Shown here: piece after piece, positions 14,967-15,826 of the stretch
Position numbering within the stretch: position 1 is the first letter of the stretch
Layout: each line of letters starts with the position of its first letter
Source: an uncultured Campylobacter sp.
GTDB taxonomy: Bacteria > Campylobacterota > Campylobacteria > Campylobacterales > Campylobacteraceae
Direction: 5' to 3'
Length of the DNA: 15,826 nucleotides
NCBI RefSeq assembly: GCF_937981295.1
Contig: NZ_CALJPC010000006.1
Span: 1 to 15,826, forward strand
Translations under genes and position numbers: made by a program
Notes under the pieces: model-generated
Seen by the model: the letters and a program-made list of their open reading frames with translations, nothing else
Told to the model about the DNA's origin: nothing
Databases searched by the model: none

Positions 14967-15480
14967 CGGCTGCGCTTTGCTCCGGTGCTGCCTTTTTTGC
15001 GGCGAGGGCGGGGAGGATTTTTGCGAAAAACAGCACCGTTTGAAACACGATGATGAGTTTCATGCACCATTCGCTAGCCGCGTGGATTTGGGCAAATTCC
15101 TGCGTCGTCATCGCTTCTGCACCGATCTTCTGGGCATTTATAACGTAGTCGGTAAAGTAAAGCACGAAAAGTAGGGCTAAAATGATATTTACGAGCGTCA
15201 GCATCAGGGTCGAAAGGCGCAAGCGAAAGGATTGGGATTTGTTGTTGTTGAAATTTATCATCTCAAAAACGAGGCAGATGATCGAGACTGCGATGAGGAT
15301 GCCGCCGTATTTTACAAAGATCTCGCTCATCAGCTTGCCGCTTTGGAAGTGCGATAGCACGCCATCTCCGATAATCTGCTGCGGGAAAAATACCACGGGT
15401 GCGACGAGTGCGCCGAGCGAGAGCTCGATGCCGATAAGGGCTGCGATGATGAAGATATAGATAGAAAAAATTGCGCGCAT
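14956..15480 (-). CDS. DUF4149 domain-containing membrane protein
   Basis: A 174-aa inner-membrane protein of unknown function. Four hydrophobic segments are seen at about 3-30, 57-77, 88-113 and 138-160, the layout of the DUF4149/TMEM205-like family. The first segment contains IELSLGALVAPVVFFP, with the conserved small residues and APVVF-type end. The C terminus is a short Ala/Lys/Asp-rich cytoplasmic tail overlapping the start of ybgC. The ATG has AAAGGACC six bases upstream. As first gene of a two-gene unit with a TATAAT promoter, it is likely expressed with the thioesterase. Confidence 0.9.
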   Translation of the reverse strand: MRAIFSIYIFIIAALIGIELSLGALVAPVVFFPQQIIGDGVLSHFQSGKLMSEIFVKYGGILIAVSIICLVFEMINFNNNKSQSFRLRLSTLMLTLVNIILALLFVLYFTDYVINAQKIGAEAMTTQEFAQIHAASEWCMKLIIVFQTVLFFAKILPALAAKKAAPEQSAADAD

Positions 15481-15521
15481 AAAGGTCCTTTTAAATTTTG
15501 ATAAATTTTAAATCGGACGTG

Positions 15522-15527
15522 ATTATA
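15522..15527 (-). promoter_or_regulatory. -10 box of the DUF4149-ybgC operon
   Basis: TATAAT on the minus strand (cgcTATAATcacg), about 42 bases upstream of the start codon, with T-rich sequence further upstream. Good match for a Campylobacter sigma-70 promoter. Confidence 0.6.
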
Positions 15528-15598
15528 GCGAAATCTTATAATCGTGCGCTTAAGTGTTTTGCAAGTGGGTTTTACGGGCGAATGGATGCGGTCGGCGG

Positions 15599-15628
15599 TT
15601 GCGATATTGCGATATATCGCGGTATAAT
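15599..15628 (+). promoter_or_regulatory. Promoter with tandem and inverted TTGCGATA operator-like boxes
   Basis: Two adjacent copies of TTGCGATA (15599-15606 and 15607-15614) are followed by TATCGC, making the perfect palindrome GCGATATATCGC (15609-15620). TATAAT follows at 15623-15628. The first TTGCGA is 18 bases from the TATAAT, close to ideal -35/-10 spacing. A protein bound to the palindrome would block the promoter. The regulator is unknown. Confidence 0.5.
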
Positions 15629-15731
15629 GAAATTTTAGTTTGGATGCTGTCGTTTGCAAAATTTATAAAATTTTTACGGAGGTTGGAGATGAAATTTGTG
15701 CTAGGCGCGTTAAGCATAAAATTTCATTATA
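15623..15731. repeat. 15-bp perfect inverted repeat pair with converging -10 boxes
   Basis: TATAATGAAATTTTA at 15623-15637 recurs as its exact reverse complement at 15717-15731, 79 bases apart. Each copy carries a TATAAT pointing toward the other. The 16-codon ORF start lies between them, and its first nine bases (ATGAAATTT) also match part of the repeat. Confidence 0.7.
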
Positions 15732-15739
15732 AAATTTAA
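15689..15739 (+). CDS. Possible 16-aa leader peptide or micro-ORF
   Basis: ATG at 15689 with GGAG two bases upstream and a better placed GGAGG (about 15678-15682) encodes MKFVLGALSIKFHYKI and stops at 15739. The start codon lies in the left arm of a nine-base inverted repeat (ATGAAATTT, 15689-15697, with AAATTTCAT, 15719-15727), so a transcript hairpin could hide it. The product is short, hydrophobic and not recognised. It may be a leader, a small toxin-like peptide, or chance. Confidence 0.3.
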   Translation: MKFVLGALSIKFHYKI

Positions 15740-15803
15740 AATTTTCCAAATCGTTTTTTAAAATTTCTCTCAATTATTCAGCCCCCTTTAAGCATCGCTC
15801 TTG

Positions 15804-15809
15804 TATAAT
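15804..15809 (+). promoter_or_regulatory. -10 box reading out of the right edge
   Basis: TATAAT in cttgTATAATcacaatt, 17 bases before the window ends. It is a strong match and probably drives a gene or stable RNA just outside the window. Confidence 0.5.
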
Positions 15810-15826
15810 CACAATTCTGTTTCGCA

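Larger units (their letters stand above)
15528..15826. other. Gene-poor right end (299 bp) with promoter-like structures
   Basis: No recognisable conserved gene. It contains tandem TTGCGATA boxes and a TATAAT (15599-15628), a 15-bp inverted repeat (15623-15637 and 15717-15731), a 16-codon ORF with a ribosome-binding site (15689-15739) and a TATAAT at 15804-15809 reading out of the window. It is probably the upstream region of a gene or RNA beyond the right edge. Confidence 0.5.

Noticed and set aside
1..15826. tRNA, rRNA, insertion sequences or transposase genes
   Set aside because: I looked for T-arm-like GTTCGA/GTTCAA contexts, conserved rRNA stretches and transposase-like products with terminal repeats and saw none.

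Overview
The window looks like a chromosomal segment of a Campylobacter-type epsilonproteobacterium of moderate GC content (roughly half GC by eye), in the style of the oral/gut species rather than C. jejuni. The evidence is a divergent racR-like/dnaJ pair (an arrangement I know from C. jejuni), protein sequences typical of the class, TATAAT or TAAAAT -10 boxes without obvious -35 boxes, and an extreme excess of the hexamer AAATTT. I hand-count about 135 copies in 15.8 kb; a half-GC composition would give about five. The species cannot be fixed from this window.

Left part (1-2718): a RacR-type response regulator, cut by the left edge, is divergent from dnaJ. A perfect 15-bp palindrome lies between the two -10 boxes. 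A 146-aa orphan gene follows dnaJ and faces a leftward pair: a MATE exporter and a YgjP-type zinc metallopeptidase that overlap by 25 bp. The peptidase carries a species-style insert made of 33-bp tandem repeats (about 3230-3394).

Middle part (5103-9461): a two-gene toxin-antitoxin module (ParE/RelE-fold toxin with an unfamiliar antitoxin), a GNAT acetyltransferase, an amidohydrolase-2 family enzyme, a gene-free stretch of about 945 bp with possible coding remnants, and a leftward alpha/beta-hydrolase esterase.

Right part (9462-15826): a compact rightward operon, uup (ABC-F ATPase), an M48 Ste24-like membrane protease, prmC (release-factor methyltransferase) and a divergent iron-sulfur uracil-DNA-glycosylase-fold protein. 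Gaps are 6-7 bp or short overlaps. This operon mixes ribosome-associated factors (Uup, PrmC) with membrane and DNA functions. A possible 36-aa hydrophobic ORF overlaps the last stop codon. After about 375 empty bases comes a leftward pair, a DUF4149 membrane protein and a YbgC-type thioesterase, overlapping by 11 bp. The last 300 bases hold no conserved gene but do hold promoter-like structures: tandem TTGCGATA boxes beside a TATAAT, a 15-bp inverted repeat carrying converging -10 boxes around a 16-codon ORF, and a final -10 box reading out of the window.

Most of the window is housekeeping or common accessory material. No obvious large unknown system is present. The most unusual signals are the AAATTT signature with its coding inserts, the UDG-fold protein lacking usual active-site residues, and the regulatory-looking right end.
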